Assembly (NCBI RefSeq): GCF_029784155.1
Contig: NC_073691.1
Location: 56,902,217 to 56,966,216 of the forward strand
DNA length: 64,000 nt
Reading direction: 5' to 3'
DNA from: Uranotaenia lowii
Taxonomy: Eukaryota > Arthropoda > Insecta > Diptera > Culicidae
The notes under the pieces are model-generated. The model searched no databases. It was not told the origin of the DNA and saw only the letters and a list, made by a program, of their open reading frames with translations. Positions within the stretch are counted from its first letter, which is position 1. Each line of letters starts with the position of its first letter. Shown in pieces: positions 1-11,039 of the stretch. Both the position numbers and the translations under genes were made by a program.

Positions 1-680
1 TGTGGATATAGAAAGTGGGGAGGGGGCTCCTATACAATTTTTAGCATAATTGGAAAGCTAAACAAACAAATTGAACCAAATTTGGTGTGATTTGATCTTG
101 ATTCCCTCCTTCCAGGGGCTCCGTTACTAATTTTATAGCATATCTCGGCGACTAATAAAGCAAACGAAACCGAATTTGGCATGAGAGGGTATTAGAGCAC
201 AAGAAATGTTTTTTTTTCGGTAGTTTAGCACCCCTCCCTCTATTCAGTGGAGCGATAAAAAGCGGGAAGCGGGTCACTCATACATTTTTTTTAATATTTC
301 GATAAATAATCGAGAAAATGGAATCAAATTTGCATGGGAGCGTATTTGTGTACGGACAATATTTCTTCGATGTTTTGAGAAACCTTTGTCTTGCCAGAGG
401 GGAGATATAAAGTGGGAAAAAAATTCACCCATTTTAAATTACTTAAGACCTTATCGAGAAAGGAGCAATATATGACATGGAATAGTATTTGTATACAAGA
501 AGTGTTTTTTCTAATGTTATGAGACCCCTTTCCTTCTATCAGGGATATAGGAATGGAGGAGGGAGTCACTCTCACAATTTGTATAATAATTCGAGAACGA
601 ACAGGCAAAATAAGTGTCCTGTGACGTTATTTTGTTACAAAAAAAGTGTATATGATAGTTTTAGACACTCTCCACATTAA
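1..680. repeat. Degenerate tandem repeat, period about 110-150 bp
   Basis: A loosely conserved block recurs at about 3, 115, 250, 403 and 543. Each copy has a purine-rich core (gatataaagtggga-like, then gggagtcact-like), an AT-rich part with a 'cgagaa' motif and a pyrimidine-rich 'cccctccctc'-like part. Copies are strongly diverged, so the array is old. Short ORFs across it are incidental. Confidence 0.55.
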
Positions 681-699
681 ATAAGGACAGTGAAGATTC

Positions 700-1203
700 T
701 AGAGCCAAAGAAATATAAGTGACAAAATGGTCGATTTTGATTTAATGATGCCAAAGGATTATTCATATTTCAAACTTCATTTGATGATTTTTTCGGATTT
801 TTGAAATTTTTACATACATTTATATTTGATAGAAGAATACAAATTATCGGACAATATATGGAAAATTGCCAAACACATCAATTTAAAGACGCGTTTTCAC
901 TATACAAGATTTTATGCACGCATACCCCTTTGGCTCCAAGGGCCTCATATATAATTTTTTTTGCTTAAGTTATAAACTTATGAAGCAAAAAAATCCAGAG
1001 TCATAAAAAGGATGAAAACACGGATTAAAAGAAATAATTACGATTCCAGATTAAAAAAAGTTGGAAATTTATTTTGAAAAAAACATTTCAATCATTTTGA
1101 AATTGAATTTAAAATTTCATGCAAATACATAAAAAGTTAAATAACTAGAACCACAAATTTTAATAAATTCGGAAGGGGTAGCAAAGCACACCGGGTCAGC
1201 TAG
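700..1203 (+). mobile_element. Possible Helitron 3' end in AT-rich DNA
   Basis: The stretch is AT-rich and has no coding potential. It closes with gcaaagcacaccgggtcag followed by CTAG at 1200-1203 and then T. Animal Helitrons end in CTRR next to a T, often after a 'ccgggt' segment, so this is a plausible 3' terminus. No Rep/helicase coding sequence or convincing 5' TC end was found, and the subterminal hairpin is weak. Confidence 0.35.
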
Positions 1204-1656
1204 TTACCAATAAAATAAACAAAGTTTCAATGATCATAGTCACATTTTTGTCATTCTTAACCATCATTTATGATAGAAAATTCTCTACCAAGCTGTGCAC
1301 AGTGGTCTAACTGGGCCTAAGTGGACCTTTTTTCCTAATGCTTTTGTGTTTCATTTCAGCTGTTAGATGATTAGATGTCTTCAGAACATTTGCTAGTTAG
1401 ACCGTTCTCTATATCGTGAAAGTACCAAAAATTAGTCACAGCCTACTGCGGTAGAAATAAATACACTTACGTTTTTGTCAGAGGAGATAGAGGCAAAATA
1501 TATTCTACAAAGTTGTAGATATCATCAAAATCTGAAACTTTGCTCAAATAATACGAGCTCTATCTCTATTCAGTGCAGAGTTATAAAGCTTACTAGCTTA
1601 CTATAAAACATACTTTGAATTTGTTTTTATACTTTACTATTGATAGTTTTGAAATA
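1204..1656. other. AT-rich intergenic DNA
   Basis: No ORF, repeat boundary or RNA gene is recognised here. It ends at the target-site duplication of the SINE that follows. Confidence 0.5.
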
Positions 1657-1678
1657 ATAATAATATGATTTTTTTTTT

Positions 1679-1819
1679 GTTTCGATTATAGTCGTTTTAC
1701 CATCTTTATGGCATTCGCGACTTTATCAACGTTACAGTTGGTGGATCGTCATTGAAAAACTTATCCGGACATCTGCTCAGGAGGCAACAGACTTGCCAAC
1801 TGAGCTATATCACAAGCCC
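1679..1819 (-). mobile_element. tRNA-derived SINE, internally deleted, with 13-bp TSD
   Basis: On the minus strand it starts with the family head GGGCTTGTGATATAGCTCAG, which includes an A-box-like TAGCTCAGTTGG, and ends with the family tail that reads CGACTATAATCGAAAC before an A-run. Against the complete copy at 37099-37292 about 50 bp is missing, including the B box. Perfect 13-bp repeats (ataataatatgat) flank it at 1657-1669 and 1822-1834, as expected for target-primed insertion. Confidence 0.8.
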
Positions 1820-1834
1820 ACATAATAATATGAT

Positions 1835-2449
1835 GTTCGCATCATTTATTGAGACACTCAATACGCACATTTTGAACTAGATTTTAAGACTCCTTTTGAA
1901 GACCTTTCCTTCCGAAGTTATCAAAATTTCAAGTTTAAATTTTCATTAACTTTGCGAACTTCTAGGGCATGGCGGTCCAAATTTCAGCAAAGGGATTTGT
2001 ATGCGGACCAAAATTTTTTTTGTTCATTTTTTTTTATATAATGATACAAATTTAAAAAGAAAAAATGAACAAAAAAAAAAACAAATCAATCAAAACTTTG
2101 GAAAAAAACATTTTAAACTTTTTAAAAATATTTAAGAGTTCAAAAGGAACAGACTTAAGATTTCAATTCCTTTTTCTAAATGTTTTAGTGAGATTTCAGA
2201 AGAAATATGCAGAAAATTGAAAAAAATCTGATTTGATTTCGGTTTTTGAAAAAAAGTATCTAAGAAAAATTTCTGTTTTTCTACAGTTTTGGATTTTTTT
2301 TTCAATTTTTCTGGTCGCTGCGTTTTATTGTGATTTTCGAGTCTCGTTTTAGATAATATGAGGAAATATAAAATGGAAATTGATTCAAGTTTAGTGTCTA
2401 TGTGCTTTCTTTGACTTGAAAGTCGAGTTTTGAAGAAAAATGCACTCTA
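1835..2449. other. AT-rich intergenic DNA
   Basis: Long A/T runs and no coding or structural feature that can be supported. Confidence 0.5.
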
Positions 2450-3149
2450 GGGTTGCCCAAAATTGCATAACTACTGGGAATCTTGGGAATCCTGTGAAAC
2501 GCAATGAGTAAAATGTACTCATTGTGTGTTTAACTGCAATTTGCCACCAAAATACAATCTTTGAACAGTCATAACTTTTTTGTTTTAAGTCCAATCGAGT
2601 TGCAGTCTTCAGGTGAAATGTTAGTCTTAGTTGAAATTTTAATAAAATCAACATAACTAAGCAATCGATTGTTAAAGAAAATAAAAAATTGATGAAAAAC
2701 CAGTTTTTATGCTTCTTCACGATGATACAAACAACATGTTTTTTGAGCAAAGATTAAGTGCACAAAAATCCGCATCTTTTGATGGCATAAGTATCAAAAA
2801 CATTTTACGCTAGGTACACATTTTGGACAGTTGAATACAAAGTTTTTGGACCAATTTTTCTTTCTTTAGATTAGCTTGCTCATTTTCAATTTTGATGCGA
2901 ATTTGTTTAATTTTTTTACTTTCTACGTGTAGAATTTAATCCACACAAAGTTAAAAATGTTAGTAATATATAAATATATTTAAAATCAGTTATTTTGAAA
3001 GTGTACTTTTTTCAAAGATCGCTCTTGCGGAACCTCTAAACATGATTTTTTTAGTCGGCCCCACACAAAAGATTGTTCTCCACATCCCAATCTACCAATT
3101 AGAGGGTGAGCTTCCAGATTCCCAGTTATTATACAATTTTGGGACACCC
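2450..3149. mobile_element. TIR element with TA flanks, copy A
   Basis: The ends are imperfect inverted repeats of about 35 bp: left GGGTTGCCCAAAATTGCATA, right (reverse complement) GGGTGTCCCAAAATTGTATA, continuing into 'actgggaatc'. TA dinucleotides flank both ends (2448-2449, 3150-3151). Most of it is repeated in reverse orientation at 36933-38045, so it is a dispersed family. No transposase is encoded; the 119-residue minus ORF inside is not conserved in the second copy. A TA-target MITE is the likely class. Confidence 0.65.
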
Positions 3150-3489
3150 TAATGTACACATTTTTCAAAGAAGTTATTTGCTTGAATTTGGAATGAACCC
3201 CGGAAATCTATAGAATGCTATTCTTCAGACGAGTTGTTGGATTGAGCTCCAGTAAGCTGCTCCGGATATTCAGATAAGTGGAATTTATCATCGTTTTTAA
3301 CTAACAACATTTAAGAATTTATAGCAATTATTTAGTATAAGAAGTAGTGACGGAAGAAAAATTTTGTCAGCTATGCTGCAAGGCATGAAATAGTTATTTC
3401 AAATGTTGCATATGATATTTGTGTTCAAGTTTAGGCACAAGAAAAAAAACGAAAACACTCATGTTCTTTAGCTAAACTTTTCGATGATA
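3150..3489. other. Non-coding spacer
   Basis: No feature recognised between the TIR element and the DD37E transposon. Confidence 0.5.
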
Positions 3490-3644
3490 AAGGGTGATAC
3501 GGTCAAAATTTGGTCAATATCAACTTGACGTATTTCTTTCAATTTTGCATTTAAAAAACCTGAACACCCCTCATTTTGAAGCTGTGTGTGTGTGTAGAAT
3601 GTTGCTCCTATTTTGATTTTGGAATTAACTCTTCAGTTGTCAAA

Positions 3645-5443
3645 ATGCCGTCCTAGGAAGAAGAGCAGCGTATCAAAATTTTGCTCGCGCATAGCGGAAA
3701 TCCGAGCTACTCGCACGCAAAGCTGGCAAAATCGCTAAAAGTTGCCAAATCAACCGTTACAAATGTAATTAAAGTGTTTGGGGAACGTTTGTCGACAGCC
3801 AGGAAGTCTGGATCGTGGGGAAATCGAAACCCGGAAGCCGCTGAGACGACAAAGAGAGTTGCCGGTAGTTTCAAGCGAAACCCGAACCTCTCTCTTCGAG
3901 ATGCCGCAAATAAGCTGGGTGTATCGTCTACAATCGTGCATCGAGCCAAATAACGAGCCGGACTATCGACTTACAAGAAGGTAGTGACTCCAAATCGCGA
4001 TGATCAACAAAATACGACGGCTAAAGCGCGATCCCGGAGGCTGTACACGACGATGCTGACGAAGTTTGACTGCGTGGTGTTGGACGACGAAACCTACGTC
4101 AAAGCCGACTACAAGCAGCTTCCGGGACAGGAGTTTTATACGGCAAAAGGAAGGGGAAAGCTAGCAGATATTTTCAAGCACATGAAACTGTCAAAGTTCG
4201 CGAAGAAATATCTGGTTTGGCAAGCCATCTGTACCTGTGGCCAAGGTTGCTGATCTTCGCTCAGAATGGTTTTTCACCTCGATCCTAGTCACCAACGAGT
4301 TTACTCCTCAACATAGAAAGTCTGTTTTCTTTAGAAACGACGCTTTTCAGCATCGAACGACGCAAACCTAGTTTGTTTTTCTTCCCCTCTTTAGTGATCC
4401 GTTATTTTCTGAGTTACTATCGGTAACCATCAAACAATCATCATTCGCTTCTAATGAAAACATTGCGCGTAGACGGCGTCGAATTCTTCGACATCTACTC
4501 GACTCGCTGACGATTATGCTTCGTCGCGAACGCTTCATGAAGGAAAGCGAATTAATTCTTGGAACGCAAGAGATGCCCAAAAACCAAATTTATGCAAAAA
4601 TTGCCTTATTTTCCTCTCAAGGTGTGTTAATTATTTTATTAAATATCGGTCTTAGTCTTTATCCCAGGAATTGATCCCTAGTAGCATTCTCCCTAAAAGG
4701 TCTGATTTTGGGCATGAATCAACAGCATCGTCATCAACTCGCGCCGAATCAACTCGCAATCGAATTCATTCAGTAGCGAAGTGAATGATTGCTGGAGTAA
4801 ACAATGACTAAAAATCGGTAGGAGAAAATCAACAATGAACGCTAGGCAACACAAACAGAACGAAAATTCATAGTACATGGTTCACTAAGACGGCGTTCTT
4901 ATGTTGTATGTTTTGATTCGTTCGGGAGTCAATGCTTAACAGCGTCGTAACTGTGGTTGCGCCGTAACGATTGGAAATTTTGAAGCAAACGAAGCGATTA
5001 TCAGTAACCCTGCCTGTGGCTTGAAAAGCAGCATTTTCATAGCTTCCGGGACTGTCAACCAAGAAATTTACGTGAAAGAGTGTTTGAATGAACGTCTGCT
5101 GCCTTTCCTTAAGAAACTCGGTTGTTCCGTACTGTTTTGGCCGGATTTGACATCTTGCCATTACGGTAAAAAGACCATGGAGTGGTACGCCGCCAACAAC
5201 ATGCAGGTGGTTCCCAAGGACAATAACCCTCCCAACACGCCGGAGCTCCGCCCAATTGAGAAATACTGGGCTATTGTCAAGAGGAACCTAAAGAAGACCA
5301 AAAAAATTGCTAAGGACGAACAGCAGTTCAAGGCAAACTGGCTTTCAGCGGCGAAGAAGGTGGACAAGGTTGCTGTACAAAATCTGATGGCAGGGGTTAA
5401 GCGTAAGGCCCGGCAATTCGGATTTGGAAAAGCGGAAGCCTAA
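3645..5443 (+). pseudogene. DD37E transposase pseudogene, copy 1
   Basis: This is a broken transposase that would cut and rejoin the element at TA sites. The start (MPS) is followed at codon 4 by TAG where the sister copies have Lys. The N-terminal helix-turn-helix region then reads well until a TAA just before RAGL at about 3950. The first catalytic Asp lies in VLDDETYVK, the second in FWPDLTSCHY and the Glu in LRPIEKYWA, with 37 residues between the last two. The gene is split by the hAT insertion at 4242-5012, after which the C-terminal half (5021-5443) is open to its normal stop. It therefore has two nonsense changes and one insertion. Confidence 0.9.
4242..5012. mobile_element. hAT-type MITE inserted in transposase
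   Basis: It interrupts the DD37E transposase between codons that are contiguous in copies 2 and 3. The 8-bp duplication CCTGTGGC at 4234-4241 and 5013-5020 is perfect. Terminal repeats are CAAGGTTGCTGATCTTCGCT and CAGGGTTACTGATAATCGCT, a hAT-like CA(A/G)GG start. There is no transposase and no ORF of note. The element at 21629-21981 has related ends. Confidence 0.88.
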
Positions 5444-5570
5444 CTGAATATTTTTCCTGAATTTTATACTTATTAAACTTGAAAAAGAAATTTAGTTTGA
5501 TTCTTTAAATAAACGATTTCACCGATTTACACGCGTTTTCCCTTGACCAAATTTTGACCGTATCACCCTT

Positions 5571-5896
5571 TACAACATGGACTTTGATCATTACCACCAC
5601 ATATACTTTAAATCTATCTAAGTCACAGGTATTTCATTATTCTCAAACCAAAATCGGGATTGAGAAAGAAGCCAAATTTACAAATCTTTGCACGAGTGCT
5701 TTTTACGTCTCAATCAAACAAAGAAGCCAAAACCCGTTTTTAAATCAATCGGAACAGAGTCCACACGCGCCGTTTAATTGCCAGCCAGTTGCTCGTACGT
5801 TGCCCTGGAGCGCGCACTCTTCAAAATTTGATTGCCGATTGCGCGGTCTAAATTTTTTCTTCTGGTATTGATTAGAACTGATTTTACTGGAGAATA
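5571..5896. other. 5' flank of the vWC-like gene
   Basis: This 326-bp stretch lies between the DD37E element and the start codon at 5897. It should hold the promoter and 5' UTR, but no TATA box or initiator can be assigned with confidence. The transposon lies close enough to have altered upstream sequence. Confidence 0.4.
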
Positions 5897-7365
5897 ATGT
5901 TGGCGCTACCATTTTTTCTCATCGCTCTGGGTAATTGTGTAAAATTTAACTTTTCGGAAATATTAAAGATATGTTTTTTTATTCGCTAGCTGCCTATGCA
6001 AGTGGCTGCAATGTCCCGATTCAGCACTACGAAACCATGAGATGCAACCCGATAGGGAAAAGAACAAGTGCGGGATGCCCGCAAAGGTAGGAATGTTTTT
6101 TTTCTTTTATTAATTTCATCAATGCTGCGCAGCAAAACTTGATCTTTAAATTGTTTTCCAGGTATGAATGCCCAACCTTGACTACACGTGATAGCACGAA
6201 ATGTTACTTCCACGGACAAACGTATCGGCTGGACGAACAAATTCCGAACCCGGAAGTAGCTCATCAATGCGCAACTTCCTGCCACTGCAGAAGGTGAGTG
6301 TATGCCAACATGGAATATTGCAGATGTATTCAAGGTTAAACTGGTTGTGTGCTCCTAGTGTGCGAAATTCAAGTCATGTCTTAGTTTGAGATGATAACGA
6401 TTTTTTCTAGGATTGATCCCGGTTAGTCATAGAAATTGACTTTTAGACTAGAGGCTAGAGAGTTACAAAAATGACAAAAATGACAAAAATGACAAAAGTG
6501 ACAAAAATGACAAAAATGACAAAAATGACAAAAATGACAAAAATGACAAAAATGACAAAAACGACAAAATCAATACCCTGAAAATTAGCAAACATCAGAT
6601 GTAAGCTAGTGAATTTGATTTTTAAGAACCGTCTTGATAATCCTTTCGTCATGTAACATTTTGTCCTCACATTTCAGCGGAAAACCATTTGCCCGGATCG
6701 AATGCGTCAACATTGAGTGCCCCGAGGGTTTCAAGGGGTACGATCGTGAAAATTGCGTCCTCTCGTACAACCTCCAGACGTGCTGCTCAGTCGGACAAAT
6801 TTGTGGCAAACAGCGAAGCAAAACGCACAAGTGTACCCTGGATGGGAAAACGTACCTGGAGAAGGAACGGATGCATCCGGCCAAGGACCAATGCAGGACC
6901 TGCATCTGCCACAAAAAATTCCAGGAGTCCAACCAGGTTATCGATCCCTACTGCTACGATTCTATTTGTGACTTCGAGCTGCGCTATTCGGATAAACTTT
7001 ACGCTGGAGCTGCTCCCGTTTACTTCAAGGATAGCTGCTGTCCCGTGTTGTGGAAAATGCGTAAGAAACCTTTATTCAGCCAATATGGAACATTGGAACT
7101 CCGCTTGTTAGGTGCTCAAACTAATCTGTTTTTATTTAAATTTATGTTTACAGCTGAAAACACTGACAAAGTGGCTGTTGTTTCTGGTAAAAAGTCGGTG
7201 CCGGCTGCGGGCCCTCAAAGTTCGGCAATGAAGTGCAAGTTTGGAAAGCTTACCTTGAACGTGGGCGATAAGCTGGAACCGGTGCGGTCCAATCAATACA
7301 CCTACCAGTGCTCCTGTGATGTTCCACCAATGGTTCACTGTATCGCTAGCGTCAGTCCTTCCTAA
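5897..7365 (+). CDS. Secreted cysteine-rich protein with three vWC-like repeats
   Basis: Five exons join cleanly: 5897-5930, 5990-6086, 6162-6293, 6678-7060 and 7154-7365. All introns begin GT and end AG, and the joined frame gives 285 residues. Residues 1-15 form a signal peptide with a likely cut at AYA|SGC. The secreted part is dense in cysteine and shows three repeats beginning KC...G (about residues 56, 140 and 241). They carry features of von Willebrand factor C modules: a CxC pair, a CCP near residue 207, and CSCDVPP near the end. vWC proteins are extracellular and often bind growth factors or matrix; the partner here is unknown. Intron 3 holds a 9-bp array and a polyadenylation signal follows at 7465. 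The gene looks intact. Splice sites were chosen by eye, so a boundary could shift. Confidence 0.8.
6463..6570. repeat. 9-bp tandem array TGACAAAAA in intron 3
   Basis: About 11-12 near-perfect copies of TGACAAAAA lie inside the 384-bp third intron of the vWC-like gene. The unit is the reverse complement of the unit in the large array at 20271-21529. The array itself explains the repeated Val-Ile-Phe minus-strand ORF found here. Confidence 0.9.
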
Positions 7366-7464
7366 AAAGCAAGAGTCGAACTGACTACACGGGTTAAGCA
7401 CAAGACTTTTTGCTATCATCAAGGTATTGGCTTATAACTACGGTCAAAAGTAAAACATTCTGAT

Positions 7465-7470
7465 AATAAA
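7465..7470 (+). terminator. Polyadenylation signal AATAAA
   Basis: AATAAA lies 100 bp after the stop codon of the vWC-like gene, a normal distance for an insect 3' UTR. Confidence 0.65.
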
Positions 7471-7475
7471 AATCT

Positions 7476-8339
7476 ACGCATTCGATTTTTTTCCTCTGAT
7501 TTAGTATCGATATTTTTTCATTCTCCCTTACGAACAGACGTGCGATAAAACTCTTTGACTGCACGTTCTGAAAAATTCAAATGTGTCTGCAAAGTTAGGA
7601 TCACTTTCAAATCCAAAGATAAAATCACTTAAGCCGAATAGAAAGAATTATTACCGAAGATGCGGTCCCCCTTATGAAGACCCTCGCAAACGAACATTGA
7701 GTAAATATGACCACGGACTTTCTCTAGGAAACCGACTCTATTTGGCCAAGATGTGCTGCTCACTGGGTTGAGAAATTTTCTCAGTGTATTGGACTGTGCT
7801 GATGAGCCTGAAAGGCTGCCGGTTCGTACCATTACGTAAGTCTCTAAAGGTAACCTGTGGGGCACCAGAACAACCCCACAGTACTAACCCAGTGGACCCG
7901 ACTGCGGAGTCGACGGTGGATGCAGCATGCAGCATTTCATCATAGACAATAAAGCTGTGGTGAAACTTCTTGCTGAACCCAAGGCCAAAACTAAATAGCG
8001 CGGGCAGGCGGAGACCCCTCTGAGAGAGGACACCATCCGCCCGAAGAAGATCAATGCCTTCGCCAAAACCGAGTGTGGACTTGTGTTTGCCGGTAACAGC
8101 AAACGCAAGAGAGCGTCTTCAGATGAACTTGGACCCGGGGACCCATAGAAAAGAGCCCAGGATCCGTCTGCCCCAGGGATGCGTAGACGACAAAAGCCAA
8201 ACCCCGACCCTAACGACGCAAATGTCGCTTCGGCGAGAGGGGAGAGGCGATTGTCGTTAATGCACCCGAGGGCACGTACGCAGATGTCTTAAGACAGATG
8301 CAGATGAGAGCCTCGCCGATCTCGGAGAACCCGTCGGAC
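7476..8339 (+). other. Probable 5' part of the R1-clade LINE relic
   Basis: From about 7750 the base composition rises in GC, unlike the AT-rich surroundings, and stays so to about 17430. No intact frame is present. Position and composition suggest decayed 5' UTR and N-terminal gag of the R1-type element whose parts follow downstream. Confidence 0.35.
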
Positions 8340-8600
8340 CCGCACCGGCGAGATGATCCTGGAACTTAAGTGTGGTGCGGGAAACTCTTGGTGGTGCGGC
8401 CGGAGTTCCTGGTGACAAGGCCGAGGTACGTGCCCTCTGTAAAGAAGTGACTATCCGGATTGAAAACCTGGACGAGGTCCCAACAGAGGAGGAACAGCGG
8501 GTGGCACTGGTTGATTAGTGTAAAATCCGCTCGGACCAGATGTCAGTTCGTTTGAGAAATGCAGGTCGGTTTGGTGAAGCTTTCGGTTGCATCAGCAAAC
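8340..8600 (+). pseudogene. R1-clade ORF1 (gag) N-terminal remnant
   Basis: Across small frame shifts the plus strand reads MILELKCGAG, then EVRALCKEVTIRIENLDEV, then IRSDQMSVRLRNAGRFGEA. This order is characteristic of gag proteins of R1/I-type LINEs, which coat the RNA before retrotransposition. Stops and shifts (for example the TAG after VALVD) show it is dead. The zinc-knuckle end of the same gag resumes near 9303, after an inverted block at 8630-9255. Confidence 0.6.
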
Positions 8601-8629
8601 GCAGCACTTAAGTATTTTTTTTAAATTGA

Positions 8630-9255
8630 TAACCACAGGTGGTAAATCCCGGTTTACGGATTGTATTCCAAGGCACTGCGAGCCACCGCGTCTCCCCAGT
8701 TTGCTACTCTGGATCCATGGGTACAATGGGAGGACTCGTGATATACTTCCTAAACTTTACCTGGGGTCGCAGACCTAGCTCCCACCTCGACCTGTTTAAC
8801 TCACTATCGTTCCTGAGTAAAATAAGGGCTACGCCTGCGTTTGTAAAGAGGTAGGAATCGTATTTGATGAATCGAAGGCTTAAAGTAAAAATTGGAAATG
8901 CTGAATCTTAATCGTTCAGCAACGTTTCCGGTGTTCCCCAAGGAAGCAATATCGGCCCACTTTTATTTGCACAACGACGTGTGCTTCGTTCTGAAGACTG
9001 CCAGAGACTACAGCTGATCAATATGTTTGTCATGTGGTGTGGACGGCATTTGATGAGTACCTCAAAAAGCTCGGTTATGTCGTTGGGAGACGTTTTTAAA
9101 CTGGAGCTACACTATTGAAAACTACTGCTTGAAACGTGTCACGTACTTACAGACACTTAAATGACTTTTGTAAACCACTACCAACAGAGCAGTCATGACC
9201 CGGGTGAACCCATCGCTGACCGTATGCCAAGTGTTGGAGTCCGTACGGCAGCTAA
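8630..9255 (-). mobile_element. Inverted R1-type 3' end fragment
   Basis: 8646-8815 is the reverse complement of about 17210-17425, and 9178-9255 is the reverse complement of about 15975-16050 at the end of the R1 ORF2. The order shows a minus-strand 3' end of the same family, without the minisatellites seen at 16130-17160, lying inside the gag of the plus-strand element. A plus-strand RT scrap sits within it. Confidence 0.6.
8905..9165 (+). pseudogene. Jockey-like reverse transcriptase fragment
   Basis: A degenerate plus-strand frame contains the RT motif GVPQGSNIGPLLF (about 8930-8970) and, after frame shifts, NDVCFVL and LINMFVMWCGRHLMS. These are typical of the palm and thumb of non-LTR reverse transcriptases. 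The YADD motif is not recoverable. It is a short internal fragment without ends. Confidence 0.6.
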
Positions 9256-9269
9256 AGGTGGGATAGTCT

Positions 9270-9430
9270 ATCTGCCAGATATCCATTCCCCAGCAAACGA
9301 ACATGTGCTTCAAGTGCACGGAGTTCGCACATAAGTCGTTTGACTGCACTGGGCAAGACAGAAGTGGCGTATGTTGGCGCTGCAGTGAAACTTCAAATGG
9401 CATTAATTGGGTGACAGATGAAGCCAAACT
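9270..9430 (+). pseudogene. R1-clade gag zinc-knuckle remnant
   Basis: The plus strand reads CFKCTEFAHKSFDC, a CX2CX4HX4C knuckle, then TGQDRSGVCWRCSET, the start of a second knuckle. Paired CCHC knuckles joined by a 'GPDRS.LC..CG' linker are standard in gag of the R1 and I clades. It is the C-terminal part of the gag begun at 8340. Confidence 0.7.
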
Positions 9431-9520
9431 GGCCGCGAACCATAGATGTCACCTTCGGTAGCCCGGGGTCCGTATGGTTAGCAAAGCCATAGCGATCACT
9501 TCGAGGGTACTAGCTCGCGC

Positions 9521-9568
9521 TTGCGATGCTGCGATGACAAGGCCCTTCTTGTCATCGCAGCATCGCAA
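9521..9568. repeat. Perfect 21-bp hairpin with 6-nt loop
   Basis: TTGCGATGCTGCGATGACAAG (9521-9541) is exactly complementary to 9548-9568, with loop gccctt. It lies between the gag and RT parts of the R1 relic, where no coding frame survives. Confidence 0.9.
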
Positions 9569-9709
9569 TCGTAAAGACACTAGGCCACTCGTCAACTGCT
9601 GGACAAAGTAAATTGCGGGTCTACGCGCCGACTGCCATGAACAAGGCGCAGAATGCAGAACGCAAGGACCCATGAAGGGAAAACGGAGCTTAGGCACGTT
9701 TCAAACACC

Positions 9710-10918
9710 AATGACTGTCTATGGGCCGATGCCTATAGGATAGTCATGTTCAAAACAAAAAGTAGGGGTACGCCTCCAAAAACGTGCCCAGACAAATTGA
9801 GAGCGATCATCAACGTGCTGAGGTAAGTACTACATCGCCGATGTCTTCAAAGGTCGCTAGAAATCGAGATTCGGAAGCGTAAGTGGAGATGGATTGAGCA
9901 GACGCTGCGAAAAGATAAGAACGAGATCTGCAGGGAGACGTTTGAATGGAATCCAGAGGGGCATCGAAGGAGAGGCAGACCCAGAAACTCGTGGGGCGAA
10001 GTCAAGCCGCTGAAATTCGAACTGTCGACGAGAACCTTGATTGGGACCAAATGAAGACGCTGGCTCCGGATCGTCAACAGTGGACCACGGCCCTATGCAC
10101 CGGAGAACCGAGGCGGGACCATTAAGTTAGTAAGTAAGTATCAACGAGCTGTTCCCACAGCATGATGATACCCGCTGGCCAACAGTTCCGTACGACTGGG
10201 TCACCAGCTTAGAGGAGACGATTACGGTGAATAAACTTCGCAAAAACGCCAAGTCTCTTCAACCAAGGAAGGCTCCCGGACCGGACGGCTGTCCGAACGT
10301 CGCAGTGAAGGCCGCGATCTGGGAGTTCCCCGAGGTGTTCCGGGTAAACCTCCAGACAACCCATCGGCGTACCGGCCGATCTGTTTACTGGACACAGCGG
10401 GTAAGGTCCTGTAGAAGGTGATTCAGAACCGACTCCAGAAGAACACTGAAAGTGAGGGCGGACTCTCGGAGAAACAGTTTAGTTTCCTTAGAGGACGCAT
10501 CCCCGTAGCTAGACGCTATCCGCTCTGTCATTGAACCAGAACCAGGCTAACAAAGCGGAAGGGGGCTCCGCTTTTGCGCGGTGGTCACTATGATCGTTAT
10601 AAACACCTTCTACAGCGTCATTTAGACAGCGATTGCATCGTCACTCATCTAAATGAGGGTCCCGGCATATCTGCATAGGGTAGTCGAAGGGTATTTCCAC
10701 AATCGCCAACTACAATGTGAGGGCATACGGACACAAGAGGTTTCGGCAGGTGTGCTACAGGGGTCAATACTTGGCCTGGGCCTTGGGAATGAGCCTTCTA
10801 TGAATGAGCCTCCCATTGCATTGGGAGTTGAACTCGTAGGATTTACGTATGATGTAGTCCTCTTGGCGAGAGGCTCGTCGACAGCGGAGGTACAGTTACT
10901 TACCGCAGCAATTAAGTA
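9710..10918 (+). pseudogene. R1-clade ORF2 linker and reverse transcriptase remnant
   Basis: Before an RTE insertion the frame reads WADAYRIVMFKTKSRG and CPDKLRAIIN. After it, it reads NELFPQHDDTRWPTV and the fingers motif PRKAPGPDG (about 10263), then YRPICLLDTAGKVL, SAGVLQGSILG and VELVGFTYDVVLLARG. The order fits an R1-type RT. The catalytic FADD box has become FTYD, so the first catalytic Asp is lost, and there are several stops and shifts. The C-terminal domain resumes at 15467, separated by a Penelope fragment and a TIR element. Confidence 0.8.
9821..10139 (+). mobile_element. RTE-type LINE 3' fragment inserted in R1 relic
   Basis: The plus strand encodes RKRKWRWIEQTLRKDKNEIC, then FEWNPEGHRRRGRPRNSW, a C-terminal signature of RTE/BovB-type LINEs, and ends in TAAG-like repeats (10124-10139), the usual RTE tail. 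A 12-bp duplication with one mismatch (atcaacgtgctg 9809-9820, atcaacgagctg 10140-10151) flanks it. It is strongly 5'-truncated. Confidence 0.72.
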
Positions 10919-11039
10919 CCAAGGGTTGAGGATCGACTATACACATAACACACGACGTATTGCAGGACAAATAACGTTCTTACTTTACGGAAAAAGGATA
11001 TTTCATACTTGATGTAGCATTCGTCGAACGCAATTGGTA

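Larger units (their letters stand above)
3490..5570 (+). mobile_element. Tc1/mariner element, ITmDD37E type, copy 1
   Basis: Perfect 28-bp inverted repeats begin AAGGGTGATACGGTCAAAAT at both ends, and TA duplications flank the element at 3488-3489 and 5571-5572. It carries a transposase pseudogene in the same direction. Removing the 771-bp hAT insertion and one TSD copy leaves about 1.3 kb, the size of copies 2 (24880-26189) and 3 (51307-52604). The perfect ends and the three-copy family make this secure. Confidence 0.93.

Noticed and set aside
6455..6670. Minus-strand ORF with repeated FVIFVI
   Set aside because: Product of the TGACAAAAA array in intron 3 of the vWC-like gene.
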